A stretch of DNA of 64,000 nt from positions 32,163 through 96,162 of the forward strand of contig NZ_JBHOQV010000083.1 in NCBI RefSeq assembly GCF_042408735.1, given 5' to 3'. The position numbers were made by a program, and so were the translations under genes. Of this stretch, positions 1 through 8,331 are shown one piece after another (position 1 is the stretch's first letter; each line of letters begins with the position of its first letter). The notes beneath the pieces are model-generated. The model had not been told where the DNA came from. It made no database searches and saw only the letters and a list, made by a program, of their open reading frames with translations. Source of the DNA: Thermogemmatispora sp042408735. GTDB lineage: Bacteria; Chloroflexota; Ktedonobacteria; Ktedonobacterales; Ktedonobacteraceae.

Positions 1-1
1 G

Positions 2-805
2 CAGCGTCCTCCGGCTCAGGTGCATGGTGAGCGCCATCTACGGGACATTGCCGAAGCCGGCCTCTATCTCGAGGAAGTGGCGGCTCGCCTGCGAGCAGAG
101 GAGCTGGCTGCGGTCGTCCACGTCCATGAGAACCGCGAGCAGAGTGTGGCGCGGAGCATTGTAGAGCATGTCCAGGAGCTGGCCAGCGACCTGGTTGTCA
201 TGTGTACGCATGGGAATGGGGGAGTGCGTGATCTCCTCTTTGGCAGCATCGCCCAGCAGGTGCTGCAGCAAGGTCCCTGTCCTGTCTGGCTTGTCCTGCC
301 GCGCAAGGATGGGAGTGCACCCTCCTTCAAGCTGAGGCGCATATTGGTGCCGCTCGATGGGACGCCGGAGCATGAGCCGGGTCTACCTGCGGCCATTGCC
401 CTGGCACGTGCCTTTGAAGCCGAGCTGCATCTGGTCTTTGTGATTCCGACGCTGGCTACCCTGGCTGGGGAGGCTGCCGTCTCTGGCGTCATGCTGCCCT
501 CTACTATGCGGGCCGTGCTCGATCTGGCGGAACAAGGGGCACAGGTCTATCTTGAGCAGGTCGTCAGGCAATCTCAGGACCGGGGAGTCAAGGCTCAGGG
601 GGAAGTCTTGCGAGGCGAGACAGTGCAGGAGGTAGCCAGGCTGCTGGAACGGCGGGAGATCGATCTGATCGTACTGGCCAGCCACGGTCGAACCGGCCTG
701 GATGCGCTCTTGAGCGGCAGTGTGGCCCCTCGCCTTGTAGGGCGTGTGACCGTGCCGCTGTTGTTGGTGCGCGCCGGCAGCCAGAGCCGGCGCTCTGAGA
801 GCTGA
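2..805 (+). CDS. Universal stress protein, tandem UspA domains (5' partial)
   Basis: Cytoplasmic nucleotide-binding stress protein with two UspA domains. The frame is open to the left edge of the window, so the true start lies outside; an internal GTG at 20 should not be taken as the start. The first, truncated domain ends in the ATP-binding pattern CTHGNGG...FGS, and the second starts at ILVPLDGTPEHE and carries ASHGRTGLDALLSGS, the family's G-x2-G-x9-G-S/T nucleotide motif. Tandem Usp proteins of about 280-310 residues are common. The gene converges on the DtxR-like gene. Its specific role cannot be told from sequence. Confidence 0.9.
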   Translation, partial: QRPPAQVHGERHLRDIAEAGLYLEEVAARLRAEELAAVVHVHENREQSVARSIVEHVQELASDLVVMCTHGNGGVRDLLFGSIAQQVLQQGPCPVWLVLPRKDGSAPSFKLRRILVPLDGTPEHEPGLPAAIALARAFEAELHLVFVIPTLATLAGEAAVSGVMLPSTMRAVLDLAEQGAQVYLEQVVRQSQDRGVKAQGEVLRGETVQEVARLLERREIDLIVLASHGRTGLDALLSGSVAPRLVGRVTVPLLLVRAGSQSRRSES

Positions 806-838
806 CGGCGCGCCAGCGCCCGGGTCGCTTTGTTCCTG

Positions 839-1570
839 TCACATGGAGAGGCTTGGCTGAAGGCGATCGGTCGGATCGCCTTCGTCCTCCTGGAAGCTGA
901 CGGTGATCTGCTCGGCCAGCTCGGCGCTCAGGAGATGTTCGACCGCCTGGCCCTCCTCGCCGACGCGGATGCGCAGCGCTCCGCCGAAAGGAACTCGTTC
1001 AATGACGCACACCCGCGCCTCTGGATACAGGCCCATCTGGCCCAGGTAGCGCAGCTTAGCCGCGTCCTGGTCGTTGACGCGCAAGATGCGAGCAGGCTGG
1101 CCCTCGGGCAGGTGCAGCAGAGGTTGACCGGGGCGCTGGGCGATGATCCCCTCCTTGCTGGGAATCGGGTCGCCGTGAGGGTCAACCGTAGGATAACCGA
1201 GGAGTGCATCGAGTCGCTCCTCGAACTCCTCCGAGATCACGTGTTCCAGTCGGTCGGCCTCCTCATGCACTTTGTCCCAGCTATAGCCAAGTTCGCGCGC
1301 CAGGTACAGCTCCAGCAGCCGGTGGTGGCGGATAACCTCCTTGGCCTTGCGCTCTCCCAAGGGAGTCAGGCAGACGCCGCGGTAGGGAGTATGCTGTACC
1401 CAGCCAGCCTTAGCAAACTCTTTGAAGAGCAAGGTCACGGTAGCGTCGCTGACTCCCAGGCGCTCGCTCACTGCCGAGGTAGAGACCCTCTGGCCACGTT
1501 CCTGCATGGTGTAGATGACCTTCAAGCAATCGCTGACGCGCGGGGCCAGTGCCTGTATCGGTTCATCCAT
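839..1570 (-). CDS. DtxR/MntR-family metal-dependent transcriptional regulator
   Basis: A 243-residue metalloregulator. The N-terminus (about 5-65) is a winged helix-turn-helix (VSTSAVSERLGVSDATVTLL). The middle has the DtxR dimerisation and metal-binding pattern RHHRLLELYLARELGYSWDKVHEEADRLEHVISEEFEERLD, in which E, H and the HEEAD/EH residues are the usual ligands. The C-terminus (about 155-230) is an SH3-like FeoA domain. Family members repress iron or manganese uptake genes when metal-loaded. No iron or manganese transporter lies beside it here, so the target is elsewhere or the metal is unknown. It starts with ATG. Confidence 0.9.
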   Translation of the reverse strand: MDEPIQALAPRVSDCLKVIYTMQERGQRVSTSAVSERLGVSDATVTLLFKEFAKAGWVQHTPYRGVCLTPLGERKAKEVIRHHRLLELYLARELGYSWDKVHEEADRLEHVISEEFEERLDALLGYPTVDPHGDPIPSKEGIIAQRPGQPLLHLPEGQPARILRVNDQDAAKLRYLGQMGLYPEARVCVIERVPFGGALRIRVGEEGQAVEHLLSAELAEQITVSFQEDEGDPTDRLQPSLSM

Positions 1571-1760
1571 GCGCTCATATCCCGATGTCTGAAATTTCTA
1601 GTGCAGGAAATCTATATCACATCTTCAGCAGGTAAGCAAGGTATAGCAAGAGACCACGCAGAGGGACGGGCAACCTTGTGCGCCCGCGCTCGGGCCTGGG
1701 CATGCCAGGCTGGCCCTGCATTTCTGGCTGCCCGCAATCTGCGGAGGGCGCCTGGCCTGC

Positions 1761-2486
1761 TCACCAGAGAGCCAGGAACATAGTTGCCGCCCCATAGAGA
1801 AGAAGAGCCGTGCCCATGGCAATATCGCCCAGCGGCTTGGGCGCGCTCAGGGCGAGGCTACCGATCAAGACGAGCAGGAAGCCGCCAAGGAGGGCCAGAC
1901 CCTCGGCAAGCAGGCGTTTGCCCAGGCGCAGGCGAGGATAGCGACGAAAGATCAACACCAGAGGCAGGGCCAGTAGCTCGCAGGTGCCTATTCCCAGTAC
2001 CAGGCCGCCCAGCACCGCCTCGGGAGCTGCAAGGAACAGGCCAGTCAGGCCGAACAAGGCGCAGGCTGCTCCCCATAGATAAAACAGCGCCCCGATCAGA
2101 CCATCGCCCCAGCCCCGGCGCTGGCGCTGTTGGCCCTCTAGCGAGGCGGGAGTAGGCTGCGCCTCAACAAGGGGGTAAGGTCCCGACGCTATGACGCTTG
2201 ATCCCTGGGAATAGGGATCGGAGGCCGACCATCCCGAGGAGTAGGCGGAGGCCGCGCTCTCCAATGAAGCGAGGGGCGGCGTCAACGATCGGTACTGCCG
2301 CTCATCCAGAGGATTGGGTAAGTCCGCAGCGAGCGGAAAGCGGGCATTGACATAGCCTGCCTCCTCGCCCTGTGGCAGCATCTCCGTCAGATCGGCAAAA
2401 GTCTCCGCCAGCGTGCTGCCGCAAAAAGCACAGAAACTATTCGCCATATCGTTCTCGTGGCCGCAGCTGGGACAGAATCTTTTCAT
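1761..2486 (-). CDS. Zinc-ribbon membrane protein of unknown function
   Basis: A 241-residue protein from ATG at 2486, chosen over an upstream start at 2540 because a GAGAAG SD lies just before it and the zinc ribbon then begins at residue 5. The N-terminus has two CxxC knuckles (CPSCG at 5-9 and CAFCG at 19-23), a typical double zinc-ribbon. A polar, Ser/Pro-rich linker of about 90 residues follows, then a C-terminal half with about four hydrophobic segments (GALFYLWGAACALFGLTGLF onwards). Such zinc-ribbon plus TM proteins are widespread and mostly uncharacterised; no enzymatic motif is seen. Confidence 0.75.
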   Translation of the reverse strand: MKRFCPSCGHENDMANSFCAFCGSTLAETFADLTEMLPQGEEAGYVNARFPLAADLPNPLDERQYRSLTPPLASLESAASAYSSGWSASDPYSQGSSVIASGPYPLVEAQPTPASLEGQQRQRRGWGDGLIGALFYLWGAACALFGLTGLFLAAPEAVLGGLVLGIGTCELLALPLVLIFRRYPRLRLGKRLLAEGLALLGGFLLVLIGSLALSAPKPLGDIAMGTALLLYGAATMFLALW

Positions 2487-3223
2487 CGCACTTCTCACAC
2501 GGCCCAGATGAGGGCCGCGCCCTCCCCAGAATTCAAACACAAGAGATCAACGCGCTGCTGGCCTGGCACTCCGCGGGCACCAGCCTGATCCGCCGTGAGG
2601 CGGCCAGACGAGCTTTCAGAGGCCTGCCTTCTCTGAGTCAAGACTCGTGCCGTAGCAGACAGGAGGCATGTTGACCTTCCTCCCCCTTTTCGCGGGAGGT
2701 GCCAGGGATCGGCCCAGGCTCGCCAGGGAAAAGCCGGCCCTTTCTTCACTTCGCTCGGCAGGTCGCCTGCCTGATCCTGTCCAGCGCGCGGAAGCCGGTC
2801 TGCAGACCGATGAACATGCTGCAGCAGACGATAGACCCCTGTCACCACGACGCCTGCTGACTGTCTGGAAGAACTACTTTCCCATTCTAATCTGAGCGTA
2901 GGTAAAAGGCAATGGCGAACAAGAGCAAAAGGCCGTTCTCTCCTACCAGGTCGAATCTTGCCAGTATTAACCATAACAAAAAATAATACTGTTAAAGTAT
3001 ATAGAGTAAGGTCAGTTCGTTACGTTATGCCAGGCTGCTGCCAGACATCCTGTTTTCCGCTGCAGGGAGCGGGGAAAGCGATGAGGCTACAGATGAAAGA
3101 GCGAGCGGCGGCCAGGGGAAGCAGGGCCTCGAGCAAGGCCAGAGCCGAGCGAGACCACTGATAGCTCTGGTCTCTGCCCGGCCTCGCTCGGCTCCGGCCC
3201 AACCTGTGCCCGGTCCTGCCGAA
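2487..3223. other. Long non-coding interval upstream of the zinc-ribbon gene
   Basis: About 740 bases with no convincing gene. Minus-strand frames across 2495-2974 have poor protein composition and no SD. The right part (2930-3010) is AT-rich and is the likely promoter zone for the minus strand, leaving a leader of roughly 450 bases before the zinc-ribbon gene. No known riboswitch signature was recognised. Confidence 0.4.
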
Positions 3224-4645
3224 TCAGGAAGAGGAGCGGCGGGCGGCGATAAAAGAGGCGTACCAGTATCCGCTATCCTTTATGATGCGCCGTTGCGTGG
3301 GGTAGTCGACGTAGACGATACCGAAGCGCTTGCTGTAGCCGAAAGCCCACTCGAAATTATCCAATAGCGACCAGACAAAGTAGCCGCGCACGGCTGCCCC
3401 TTCGGCGAGGGCCTCGCCGACGGCCTGGATATGCTGGCTCAGGTAAGCGACGCGGCGGCCATCGTGGACATGCTCATTACCGTCCCATTCGTCGCGGAAG
3501 GCCGCTCCATTCTCGGTCACCACCAGCGCCTTGGGCTGATAATCCTGCTGAAGGCGCAGCAGGAGGTCCTTGAGGCCGGCGGGATAGACCTCCCAGCCCA
3601 TTTCCGTATAACAGGCGCCGGGTACTGGAGCCACCGTCTCATGGGCCAGGCGCGCCGAGATTGGCTCTTCCCTGGTTGGCGAGCTGGCCCGTACCAGCAA
3701 GCGGGTATAATAATTCACCCCCAGGAAATCGCAGGGAGTCGCGATCACTTCCAGATCGGTCGCCTCCATCGCTGGCGGCTGGACCTGCAGGGCAGAGAAG
3801 AGAACTTCGGGGTAGCGTCCATGGTAGAGCGGCTCAATGAACCAGCGGTTATGGAAGGCATCAGCCTGGAGAGCGCTTTCCTGCGTCTCGGGACGTCCGT
3901 CGGCAGGATAGACGGGGGTGAAATTCAAGACGATGCCTAACTGGGCGCCAGAGCGGGTAAAGGCCCGCAGGCGCGGCAGGGCCAGGCCGTGAGCCAGCAG
4001 CAGGTGATGGCCGGCGATAATGGCGGCTTGCAGGTCGCACAGGCCAGGAGCGTGCTCGCCGGAGCCGTGGCCCAGATAGGCGCTACACCAGGGTTCGTTG
4101 AGCGTTGCCCACCAGCGGACACGGTCGCCCAGACGGCGGGCTACCACCTCTGCGTAGTCGGCGAAAGCCAGGGCCGTCTCGCGGTTGAGCCAGCCACCAT
4201 CGGCCTGCAGCGCCAGGGGCAGATCCCAGTGGAACAGCGTAACCAGGGGTGTAATATTGTGAGCGAGCAAACAATCGACCAGGCGCTCGTAGAAATCGAG
4301 GCCGCGGCTATTGAGCTTGCCCCTGCCTTGAGGTAACACGCGAGGCCAAGAGATAGAAAAACGGTAGGCGCCGATGCCCAGGCGCGCCATGAGGGCGACG
4401 TCCTCTTCCATGCGGTGATAGTGATCGGCGGCAATATCTCCGGTCTCCCCCTGGTAGGTCTTACCGGGTGTCCCCGCGAAGGCATCCCAAATGGAGGGGC
4501 CGCGCCCATCCTCGTAGGCGGCGCCCTCGACCTGGTAGGCCGAGGTGGCGACTCCCCACAAGAAATCGGGCGGAAAGCTGGCGTTGATTTCCCGGGCGTC
4601 GGGATAATGCTGCATAGCAGGAGCTGTGCGCGCTGGTTGACCCAT
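3224..4645 (-). CDS. Beta-glucosidase, glycoside hydrolase family 1
   Basis: A 473-residue GH1 enzyme that hydrolyses terminal beta-D-glucosides or related beta-glycosides by a retaining mechanism. ATG at 4645 is chosen because a strong AAGGAGG SD lies 5 bases upstream; a longer frame to 4741 adds 32 residues without homology. The GH1 N-terminal signature FPPDFLWGVATSAYQVEGA is at about 24-42. The acid/base is Glu184 in TLNEP and the nucleophile is Glu378 in VVTENG. There is no signal peptide, so it is cytoplasmic and would act on imported oligosaccharides. The LacI-type gene at 5337 lies upstream on the same strand and is a plausible regulator. Confidence 0.95.
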   Translation of the reverse strand: MGQPARTAPAMQHYPDAREINASFPPDFLWGVATSAYQVEGAAYEDGRGPSIWDAFAGTPGKTYQGETGDIAADHYHRMEEDVALMARLGIGAYRFSISWPRVLPQGRGKLNSRGLDFYERLVDCLLAHNITPLVTLFHWDLPLALQADGGWLNRETALAFADYAEVVARRLGDRVRWWATLNEPWCSAYLGHGSGEHAPGLCDLQAAIIAGHHLLLAHGLALPRLRAFTRSGAQLGIVLNFTPVYPADGRPETQESALQADAFHNRWFIEPLYHGRYPEVLFSALQVQPPAMEATDLEVIATPCDFLGVNYYTRLLVRASSPTREEPISARLAHETVAPVPGACYTEMGWEVYPAGLKDLLLRLQQDYQPKALVVTENGAAFRDEWDGNEHVHDGRRVAYLSQHIQAVGEALAEGAAVRGYFVWSLLDNFEWAFGYSKRFGIVYVDYPTQRRIIKDSGYWYASFIAARRSSS

Positions 4646-5198
4646 TAATCCTCCTTGTTCAGGCGGAGCGGCAAGGCGCTGCCGCCTGGAATAGGGCAGT
4701 TCGTGCCGGACTGCGACCGGCTGAATCGCTGTGGCTGCCATAGATCGTGCCTCTATCTCCCCCGATACTATTGATGTAAACTCCGGATCTAGGACGACAG
4801 AGAATGGATCTTTTATCGATCATGCATGATTTGCTGCATGTAGACCTGTCCCCTTCTGGTCAAGCGCCCAGCCTGGCTGAGGGTGGCGCTCCCCGTGGCT
4901 CCAGCGCAGCAGGGCCAGCAGACTGAGTTTGAAGAAGGATGGGGCGACCGCAAGTGCAGTCGCCCCATCGGTTAGCGATTGGCGATTACCCCTGCGGCAT
5001 CCCTGCCTGTCAAACTTACATCCATGTCTGCTTTCAGGCGAGAAGAAGCGTCCCTACTTAGCTGAAGGGGTAATAGGAATATATTTTTGTGTAAATGAAC
5101 GAGAGAAGCAGAGGAGGCAGACGTTGCCTCTGGTCGCTCACTCGCTCAATCACGGCGCTGCCTGCTCTCTCTCGGTTGGTGGCCCGCACGAAGGCGCT
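4646..5198. other. Intergenic interval between the beta-glucosidase and the LacI/small-protein unit
   Basis: About 550 bases. It contains the perfect inverted repeat at 4938-4969 (listed separately) and an AT-rich stretch at 4770-4840 that could hold the beta-glucosidase promoter. The LacI operator found upstream of the LacI gene is not present here. Plus-strand frames starting at 4929 and 5095 lack coding character. Confidence 0.4.
4938..4969 (-). terminator. Perfect 11-bp hairpin, probable terminator of the LacI transcript
   Basis: The arms gatggggcgac (4938-4948) and gtcgccccatc (4959-4969) are perfect complements around a 10-base loop. On the minus strand the stem is followed by a short pyrimidine run (CCTTCTTC), which favours termination of the leftward LacI/small-protein transcript; there is no U-run on the plus strand. 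Confidence 0.5.
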
Positions 5199-5321
5199 TC
5201 ACTGCGGCTCACTCCTCTCCTCCAGCAAGGGGGTTGCGATCAACCCCTTGCTGATGAGGACGGACAACAGGACTACCGACAACAGCATGACCTGTATGGT
5301 CAGGCCAGCCAGCCCCATCAT
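5199..5321 (-). CDS. Candidate 40-residue single-pass membrane protein downstream of the LacI gene
   Basis: An open frame of 40 codons starting with tandem ATG ATG 15 bases after the LacI stop codon. The product has one hydrophobic helix (about 5-28, LTIQVMLLSVVLLSVLISKG) followed by a short charged tail ending LLEERSEPQ. The only SD candidate is GAGGGG at the very end of the LacI gene, about 19 bases upstream, so translation would probably be coupled to LacI. No homologue is recognised. The evidence is the frame, hydrophobicity and position; it could be chance. Confidence 0.4.
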   Translation of the reverse strand: MMGLAGLTIQVMLLSVVLLSVLISKGLIATPLLEERSEPQ

Positions 5322-5336
5322 CCGCCACTAGCCCGG

Positions 5337-6443
5337 CTACCCCTCTGACTTTGGCTCCTCACTGACAGTATGCTCCTGTTCCTGGTGGCGGGGCAGAAGC
5401 AAGGCTCCGCAGGATTCGCGAATCACCAGGCGAGTGGGAAGCTGAATGCGAATGGGTGGCTGAGGCCCACTCTCGGCGTCGGCCACGGACTGCTGTGGTT
5501 GCGCATGCAGTAGCGAGAGCAGCAGCTCGACGGCATTGCGTCCTATCTCGTAGAACGGCTGCTTAACGGTGGTCAATCTCGGCTTCACATGGGCCGAGAG
5601 AGGGATATCGTCGAAGCCGACAACGGCGATATCCTGTGGAATGCGCAGGCCCAGGGCCTCAGCGGCGCCCAGAAAGCCATAGGCCATCTGGTCATTGGCG
5701 ATAAAGATGGCATCAGGGCGTTCTGAAGGCGACAACGAAGCCAGCGCCGTGGCGCAGGCCCGCCCACTGCTGGTCTCGAAGGTGCCGTTGAAGACGAGGG
5801 AGGGATTGAAGGGATAGCCGGCGTCATCGAGAGCCTGTCGGTAACCCTGATAGCGCTCCTGGACGCACCGGAACTCGGAGGGACCTTGCAGATGGGCAAT
5901 CCGCCGATAGCCGAGGCGAATCAAGTGCATGGTGGCCTGATAAGCGCTGACGCGGTTATCAATGCCGACCGAAGGCAGCTCGGGGGCCGGTCCCTGGTCA
6001 TCGATGACTACCACCGGCAGACCCTGAGTGGCAAGCTGCGTCAGGCGCGGAGTGAGCGACCCAGGTTGCAGAACCAACAGGCACGAGGTCAACCCCAAGG
6101 CCAGAATGCGGTTGACAATCGTGGAGGGACTCTGTCCGGCGTGAGTGCTGTAGAGAACGATCTCATAGTCAGTGTGCTCGATCGCCTCGGCAACGCCACG
6201 CAGAATCTCGGGAACGGTCGGCTGCGTCAAGGGCGGAGTCAGAACTCCTACCAGCCGGCTTCTTCCCCCCGCCAGTCCCGCAGCGGCCAGGCTGGGGACA
6301 AAGCCCTGCTCTTGCATGACACGCAGCACTCGCTCGCGAGTCTCGGCCTTTACATTACTGCGCTCGTTGAGGACTCGCGAGACCGTTGCCTTCGACACTC
6401 CTGCCAACCTGGCAATATCCTCGATCGTCACCTTCGGCTTCAT
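5337..6443 (-). CDS. LacI-family transcriptional regulator
   Basis: A 368-residue repressor. The N-terminal LacI helix-turn-helix and hinge occupy residues 1-60 (VTIEDIARLAGVSKATVSRV, then GFVPSLAAAGLAGGRS). A periplasmic-binding-protein-like sugar domain follows (VGVLTPPLTQP, DAIFIANDQMAYGFLGAAEALG, VVGFDDIP). It is slightly longer than the usual 330-350 because of a polar C-terminal tail. Two perfect 16-bp palindromes in its own promoter argue for autoregulation. The beta-glucosidase downstream on the same strand suggests a sugar effector, but the ligand cannot be deduced. Confidence 0.93.
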   Translation of the reverse strand: MKPKVTIEDIARLAGVSKATVSRVLNERSNVKAETRERVLRVMQEQGFVPSLAAAGLAGGRSRLVGVLTPPLTQPTVPEILRGVAEAIEHTDYEIVLYSTHAGQSPSTIVNRILALGLTSCLLVLQPGSLTPRLTQLATQGLPVVVIDDQGPAPELPSVGIDNRVSAYQATMHLIRLGYRRIAHLQGPSEFRCVQERYQGYRQALDDAGYPFNPSLVFNGTFETSSGRACATALASLSPSERPDAIFIANDQMAYGFLGAAEALGLRIPQDIAVVGFDDIPLSAHVKPRLTTVKQPFYEIGRNAVELLLSLLHAQPQQSVADAESGPQPPIRIQLPTRLVIRESCGALLLPRHQEQEHTVSEEPKSEG

Positions 6444-6532
6444 ACTGCCGGCTCACTCCCTGCTGCATTCATATGCTCATCCTCTTTTCCCTCTCCAACA
6501 GCTTCCCTCGCCTCCCTCTCACCCTCTCCAGG

Positions 6533-6548
6533 ATGAAAGCGGTTTCAT
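6533..6548. promoter_or_regulatory. LacI-type operator O2
   Basis: The sequence atgaaagcggtttcat is a perfect palindrome of the LacI/CcpA-like class (TGAAANCGNTTTCA core with central CG). It lies at about +7 to +22 relative to the predicted start of LacI transcription. Confidence 0.75.
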
Positions 6549-6561
6549 TGCTTTCTACGTA

Positions 6562-6590
6562 AGCATAATATGAAACCGCTTTCATGTCAA
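6562..6590 (-). promoter_or_regulatory. Promoter of the LacI-type regulator
   Basis: On the minus strand a perfect -35 TTGACA (6590-6585) is separated by exactly 17 bases from TATGCT (6567-6562). The spacer is filled by operator O1. Predicted transcription starts near 6555, giving a leader of about 110 bases. Confidence 0.7.
6570..6585. promoter_or_regulatory. LacI-type operator O1 between -35 and -10
   Basis: The sequence atgaaaccgctttcat is a perfect palindrome and the reverse orientation of O2, 37 bp away centre to centre (about three and a half helical turns). It fills the promoter spacer, the classic position for direct occlusion of RNA polymerase. Confidence 0.8.
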
Positions 6591-6649
6591 GGGGCAGCGG
6601 TAAGCAGAGGCCGCGGGACGATGACATGGCCCGCGGGCAGACCTGCTGT

Positions 6650-7474
6650 TCAGACTCCCAGGTAGGCGCTGCGCACGCGCTCGTTGTTCAGCAGCTCCCC
6701 GCCTGTTCCTGCCAGGACGATATGGCCGTTTTCCAGGACATAGGCGCGGTCGGCTCGCTCAAGGGCAATCTGGACATCTTGTTCAACCAGCAGCAGGCTG
6801 AGTCCTTTCTCGCGGTGGATCCTATCGAGTGCATTCAGTAGATCGTCCACGACCTGGGGGGCCAGGCCCAGGGACAGCTCATCGATCAGCAGCAGTTCGG
6901 GATGGCTCATCAAGCCGCGTCCGATAGCGCACATCTGTTGTTCGCCGCCCGAGAGCGAGCCGGCCAGTTGGTGGCGGCGCTCCCGCAGGCGTGGCAGGAG
7001 AGCGTAGACCTCCTCCAACTCCTGCTTGGTGGCCTGCTGCGAGCCGGCGCGCCTGGTATAGGCGCCCAGCAAAAGGTTCTCCTCCACGGTCAGCGCGCTG
7101 AACAGGCGTCGACCCTGGGGGACATGACTCAAGCCCAGGCGTACAATCTCCTCGGCGCGCCGATGGGTAATCTCATGCCCGGCGAAGCAGATACGACCTG
7201 CCCAGGCTGGTACGAGGCCCGAGAGGGTGGCCAGCAAGGTCGACTTACCGGCTCCATTGGCCCCAATGAGGGCCACCAATTCGCCGGGACGCACCTCCAG
7301 CGAGACATCCCACAGGACGCGCGTCTCATCATAGCCACTCTCCAGGTGCTCTACCTGCAGCAGGGTTTGCACCTGTGCCTGGGGTGGACTGGGGGCCGCC
7401 GTGAGCTGTCCAGGTGCTGGGCCGGGTCCTGAGTCGAGATGGCCCGATTCTGAATGTGGCTCTGTCGGCTTCAT
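6650..7474 (-). CDS. livF: Branched-chain amino acid ABC transporter, ATP-binding protein LivF
   Basis: A 274-residue ABC ATPase of the LivF type, last gene of the five-gene import operon. Walker A is GANGAGKST, the signature is LSGGEQQ, and Walker B runs into LLIDELSLGLAP. The C-terminus has the LivF pattern VLENGHIVLAGTGGELLNNERVRSAYLGV. A Pro/Ser-rich N-terminal extension of about 35 residues precedes the ATPase domain. The SD GGAGG lies before ATG at 7474, 2 bases after the livG stop, so the pair is translationally linked. It energises uptake at the inner face of the membrane. Confidence 0.95.
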   Translation of the reverse strand: MKPTEPHSESGHLDSGPGPAPGQLTAAPSPPQAQVQTLLQVEHLESGYDETRVLWDVSLEVRPGELVALIGANGAGKSTLLATLSGLVPAWAGRICFAGHEITHRRAEEIVRLGLSHVPQGRRLFSALTVEENLLLGAYTRRAGSQQATKQELEEVYALLPRLRERRHQLAGSLSGGEQQMCAIGRGLMSHPELLLIDELSLGLAPQVVDDLLNALDRIHREKGLSLLLVEQDVQIALERADRAYVLENGHIVLAGTGGELLNNERVRSAYLGV

Positions 7475-7476
7475 CC

Positions 7477-8331
7477 CTATTCCTCCTTCCTCTCCCTCTC
7501 TGGGACTGGGGTAGTGGGACCCTGGCGAGCCTGATGCTGGCGGGCATAGCGTTCGCCCAGGTAAGCTTCGATAACGCGCTGATCCGTTAGCACCTCCTCT
7601 GGCGGCCCTTCGACGATCTTTGTCCCCTGGTGCAGGACCATGATGCGCTGTGACAGGCCCGTAATGGCCTGCATCACATGTTCAATGACCAGCACCGTCA
7701 CCCCGCTTGCATGGATAGAGCGGATCAGAGCAATCGCCTGCTCCACCTCTGTACGAGTCAGGCCGGCCATCACCTCGTCGAGCAGGAGCAGCTCAGGTTC
7801 CATCGCCAGGGCCCTGGCCAGCTCCAGGCGCTTACGATCGGCGACCGTGAGCTGGTCCGCCCGGAAGTGGGCCTTAGCTGCCAGCCCGACGCGCTCCAGC
7901 ACCGCATCGGCCGCCTCGCGGGCAGCCGCCTGATTCAGGCCCCGGCGTCCGAAGAGAGAGCCGATCATCACGTTTTCGCGCACGCTCAGGCCCTTAAATG
8001 GTTGAGTCACCTGGAAGGTACGGGCAATGCCCAGATAGGCCCGTCGGTGAGGCGCCAGATGGCTGATATCCTGGCCGCGGTAGCGAATCTGCCCGCTGCT
8101 CAAGGGCAAGGAGCCGCTGATCAGGCTGATCATGGTCGTCTTGCCGGCGCCATTGGGACCGATAATGCCCACAATCTCGCCACGCCGCACGGTAAAGTCG
8201 AGCTGCCGGACGGCCGGCAGTCCGTCAAAGAACTTGCTCACGCCTCGCAGCTCCAGCAGGGGGTAAGATTCTCGCTGGCTCCCCGTTCCGGCTGGCTCAG
8301 ACTCCGTTAGCGGCGATAACACGTCGGACAC
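7477..8331 (-). CDS. livG: Branched-chain amino acid ABC transporter, ATP-binding protein LivG
   Basis: A 284-residue ABC ATPase of the LivG type. It starts with GTG at 8331 behind AAGGAG and overlaps the end of livM by 35 bases. Walker A is GPNGAGKTT and the LivG-specific YLGIARTFQVTQPFKGLSVRENVMIG follows. The signature region is degenerate (QLTVADRKRLELARAL in place of LSGGQ), as is usual for LivG. Walker B is ELLLLDEVMAGL, with the switch His in VLVIEHVM. It pairs with LivF on the LivH-LivM channel. Confidence 0.95.
   Translation of the reverse strand: MSDVLSPLTESEPAGTGSQRESYPLLELRGVSKFFDGLPAVRQLDFTVRRGEIVGIIGPNGAGKTTMISLISGSLPLSSGQIRYRGQDISHLAPHRRAYLGIARTFQVTQPFKGLSVRENVMIGSLFGRRGLNQAAAREAADAVLERVGLAAKAHFRADQLTVADRKRLELARALAMEPELLLLDEVMAGLTRTEVEQAIALIRSIHASGVTVLVIEHVMQAITGLSQRIMVLHQGTKIVEGPPEEVLTDQRVIEAYLGERYARQHQARQGPTTPVPERERKEE

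Noticed and set aside
2495..2974. 159-codon minus-strand frame upstream of the zinc-ribbon gene
   Set aside because: No SD, irregular Arg/Ser-rich composition, and it runs to the zinc-ribbon start as expected of a leader region.
4929..5348. Plus-strand frames between the beta-glucosidase and LacI genes
   Set aside because: Composition is not protein-like and they run across a terminator hairpin and the minus-strand small frame.
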